DNA from: Myroides sp. WP-1
GTDB lineage: Bacteria > Bacteroidota > Bacteroidia > Flavobacteriales > Flavobacteriaceae
Direction of reading: 5' to 3'
Assembly: GCF_014145635.1 (NCBI RefSeq)
Contig: NZ_JACHTC010000002.1
Location: forward strand, 124,001-188,000
DNA length: 64,000 bases
Under the pieces are notes generated by a model. The model worked only from the letters and a program-made list of their open reading frames with translations, did no database searches and had not been told where the DNA came from. Positions 61,995 through 64,000 of the stretch are shown here, piece by piece (the first letter of the stretch is position 1; the number at the start of each line of letters is the position of its first letter). The position numbers were made by a program, and so were the translations under genes.

Positions 61995-64000
61995 TTAAAA
62001 ATTAATGTTTAATCCTATAGAAACTGTTGCAGATAAAGGAACACGATAGTTGGTTACTCCATTAATCGCTTGTTCTGGATCGATTCCTTTATGCGATTGA
62101 AACGTCAATAGATTTTCCCCTTGGATATACACACGAGCTTGTTTGAGTTTTATTTTCTGTAAATGCGCTACAGGAAGTGAGTATCCTATTGTTATGGCTT
62201 TGAGGCGCAAGTAATCGTTCTTGTATAAAAAACGCGTTGAGGTTGCTGCAAAGTTGTTTGATGCATTTAAAATTATCGGAGTGTTCGTCTTGTCACCTGG
62301 TTTTTGCCAACGATCAGCTAGGTCTGGTGAACTTTGATATCCTTTGGAAATACCTCCCATAAGACCAGCATAATCATTATCGTAGATATAACCTCCTAAA
62401 CTAAAGTTGAAAAAAGCGCTGAAATCAAAATTTCGGTAAGACAAACTTGTGTTAAAACCACCTACAACCTTAGGCAGCGCAGATTGGTTGTAATAACGCG
62501 TTGCGTCGTCGTAGTTTTTGGTTGTTTCTCTTCCCGTTACTTTGCCCTGTGCATCGATCACATCTTTATACCACATTCCATAGCCGTCATTGGGGTCAAC
62601 ACCCGCCCATTCACGGATGTAAAAATCGTATAATGAACGACCTTCTTCCCAGCGATTCAAACCACTGATAAAACTATCTTGTGTCAGAGATTTAATCTTG
62701 TTTCGATCGATGGAGAAATTAAGAGTGGTATTCCATTTCCATTCATTTGAACGAAGAAGATGTGCTGTTAAACTGGCCTCTAATCCGTAATTTTCGATTG
62801 TACCTGCATTAGAGAGTATTTCGAGATTTCCTGTAGAAGAAGCCTGCGGAATAGCAAATAGCAAGTCAATAGAACGCTTTTTATAATAATCGATCGAACC
62901 TTCTAAACGGTTATTCAACAAGCTAAAATCCAAACCGATGTTGAATGAAGCTGTTTTTTCCCAAGTTAAATAAGGATCAGTCAAATCGCCTAAAATCACA
63001 CCAGGACTATCTAATTGATTGTATCCGGTTTCGAATAACCTCAGGTAGGGAAAATATTTGTCTTTTAAATTGTTGTTACCCAACTCTCCATAAGAAGTTC
63101 TCAATTTCAATAAGTTGATAACGCTGCTCTGGGCTAAAAAGTTTTCAGAAGAAATAATCCACGATCCTCCGATAGAATAGAAATTACCTGTTCGCACAGA
63201 TTTGTCAAAACGCGTACTTGAATCACGTCTAAAAGAACCTTCTACAAAATACGTGTTGTTGTAGTCATAACTTACTCTACCTAAGTAACTCGTTAATCGG
63301 TCTTCTACTTCATAACCTTCAATACGCTCAAGAGCCGTTCCACTGCCAATTTCTGCATTACCAGGCAGGTATCCCGTGGAGGATGCTTGGAACAGGTCCT
63401 GTTTAAAACGGTAAGCTTCTGTGATTCCATCTACTGAAAAATGATGATCTCCTACTGCTTTGTCATAGTGGATAGCATTGATGAAATTAATCGTTTCGGA
63501 CGTGTCTTTTGACTTTTGTACACGTCCCTGTACACTAGATGCTTGACCATACTGAGCATTATTGTATTCTTTGACATTAAAATCGTATTTCTCATAGGAT
63601 AAATTCGATTTAAAGTAAAGACCTTCTGCCAAGTCTACTTTAGCAAAACCATTCCAATTCAGTGAAGAACGTCGGTTGATAGTACTGTTGTTATACAAGA
63701 TTCCCACAGCATTTTCTCCACTCATGATTGGACGGACACTGTTGCTTTCTTTACTTGATGCATTGCCATAATCGAATATGCTATCACCTGAAGCATCGTA
63801 AACGAGTTGACCTTTGCCGTCTCTTTTGTATACTGGAAAAACACGGGGCATAGCATAGATCCAGTTCATTGGACTATACAAGTTGGTTCCGCTTTGGGTA
63901 GGGTAGTTCTGATTGGAAACAGCATAGGCAGAATTAGCACCTACTTGTAACCAATTGTTGATTTGACTTTCTAGGTTTAAACGAACGGTCGTACGCTCAA
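61995..64000 (-). CDS. SusC/RagA family TonB-dependent outer-membrane protein (5' partial)
   Basis: The frame is open from the window edge (63998 is the first complete codon base) to the stop, giving about 667 residues; the first reported ATG/TTG-like start at 63881 is internal, since sequence upstream reads as good barrel (for example NWLQVGANSAYAVSNQN). The visible part is the barrel: GDHHFSVDGITEAYRFK, GRVSYDYNNTYFVEGSFRRDSSTRFD, LLKLRTSYGELGNNNL, SLNIGLDFSLLNNRLEGSIDYYKK-like stretches, and the final VSIGLNINF strand. The plug domain, TonB box and signal peptide are outside the window. It pairs with SusD directly downstream. Confidence 0.93.
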   Translation of the reverse strand, partial: ERTTVRLNLESQINNWLQVGANSAYAVSNQNYPTQSGTNLYSPMNWIYAMPRVFPVYKRDGKGQLVYDASGDSIFDYGNASSKESNSVRPIMSGENAVGILYNNSTINRRSSLNWNGFAKVDLAEGLYFKSNLSYEKYDFNVKEYNNAQYGQASSVQGRVQKSKDTSETINFINAIHYDKAVGDHHFSVDGITEAYRFKQDLFQASSTGYLPGNAEIGSGTALERIEGYEVEDRLTSYLGRVSYDYNNTYFVEGSFRRDSSTRFDKSVRTGNFYSIGGSWIISSENFLAQSSVINLLKLRTSYGELGNNNLKDKYFPYLRLFETGYNQLDSPGVILGDLTDPYLTWEKTASFNIGLDFSLLNNRLEGSIDYYKKRSIDLLFAIPQASSTGNLEILSNAGTIENYGLEASLTAHLLRSNEWKWNTTLNFSIDRNKIKSLTQDSFISGLNRWEEGRSLYDFYIREWAGVDPNDGYGMWYKDVIDAQGKVTGRETTKNYDDATRYYNQSALPKVVGGFNTSLSYRNFDFSAFFNFSLGGYIYDNDYAGLMGGISKGYQSSPDLADRWQKPGDKTNTPIILNASNNFAATSTRFLYKNDYLRLKAITIGYSLPVAHLQKIKLKQARVYIQGENLLTFQSHKGIDPEQAINGVTNYRVPLSATVSIGLNINF

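Noticed and set aside
63881..64000. Start of the SusC gene at the apparent first Met (TTG at 63881)
   Set aside because: The same frame continues as barrel sequence to the window edge, so the gene is truncated by the edge and this is not its start.

Overview
The window is a piece of a low-GC chromosome from the phylum Bacteroidota, most likely family Flavobacteriaceae. Signs of this are the type IX secretion (T9SS) translocon SprA, a PorP/SprF protein, cargo proteins with T9SS C-terminal domains, a SusC/SusD pair, and promoters of the Bacteroidota type (TTG, about 19-20 nt, TAnnTTTG). The protein style is compatible with Myroides or a close relative, but the genus is a guess. I see no prophage, insertion sequence, CRISPR array or conjugative module; the window reads as core chromosome with some fast-evolving surface genes.

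Layout. 1-9.2 kb (+): the 3' end of maeB, then ruvA, sprA, gcvH and a VanZ-like gene. 9.2-15.1 kb (+): deoC, then a respiratory block (heme O synthase, two different cytochrome oxidase subunits III, a subunit IV, a cysteine-less thioredoxin-like protein, a SCO copper chaperone, a DUF420 protein and a small CxxC membrane protein). 15.2-21.3 kb: a TolC/HlyD export pair with tsaB (+), convergent with mscS and a DUF255 thioredoxin-domain protein (-). 21.7-25 kb: a PiT phosphate transporter with a fused regulatory tail, convergent with an Nfu-type Fe-S scaffold that has a doubled N-terminal domain. 25.3-32.4 kb (+): a 2007-residue surface protein with about twelve repeats, followed by its likely PorP/SprF partner. 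32.4-41.7 kb: gamma-carbonic anhydrase (+), then an envelope block on the minus strand read CBS protein, nadK, DUF6089, uppS, bamA, a long OmpH/coiled-coil protein, skp, murI. 41.7-50.1 kb (+): pdxJ, an alpha/beta hydrolase, a second gliding-type surface protein, a FadL porin, an SGNH lipoprotein and a holin-4-like membrane protein. 50.2-53.5 kb (+): tig-clpP-clpX. 53.9-55.6 kb: a PAS-LuxR regulator and a tRNA cluster with two identical tRNA-Leu genes around a YegP-like gene. 56-64 kb: a T9SS type A surface protein with MBG repeats, then a minus-strand SusD/SusC pair cut by the window edge.

How it fits together. The strongest theme is envelope biogenesis and export: SprA makes the T9SS outer-membrane channel, three large proteins carry T9SS sorting domains, BamA and the OmpH proteins assemble outer-membrane barrels, and UppS and MurI supply the wall. 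The second theme is cytochrome oxidase assembly (heme O, copper delivery, subunits III and IV). The third is protein quality control (trigger factor and ClpXP).

No clear-cut undescribed system is visible. The best candidates for a second look are the twelve-repeat adhesin with its SprF partner, the cysteine-less SCO-like protein beside SCO, the extended second oxidase subunit III, the OmpH protein with a long charged coiled coil, and the duplicated tRNA transcription unit with matching promoters. All functional calls are from reading the sequence; no database search was run.
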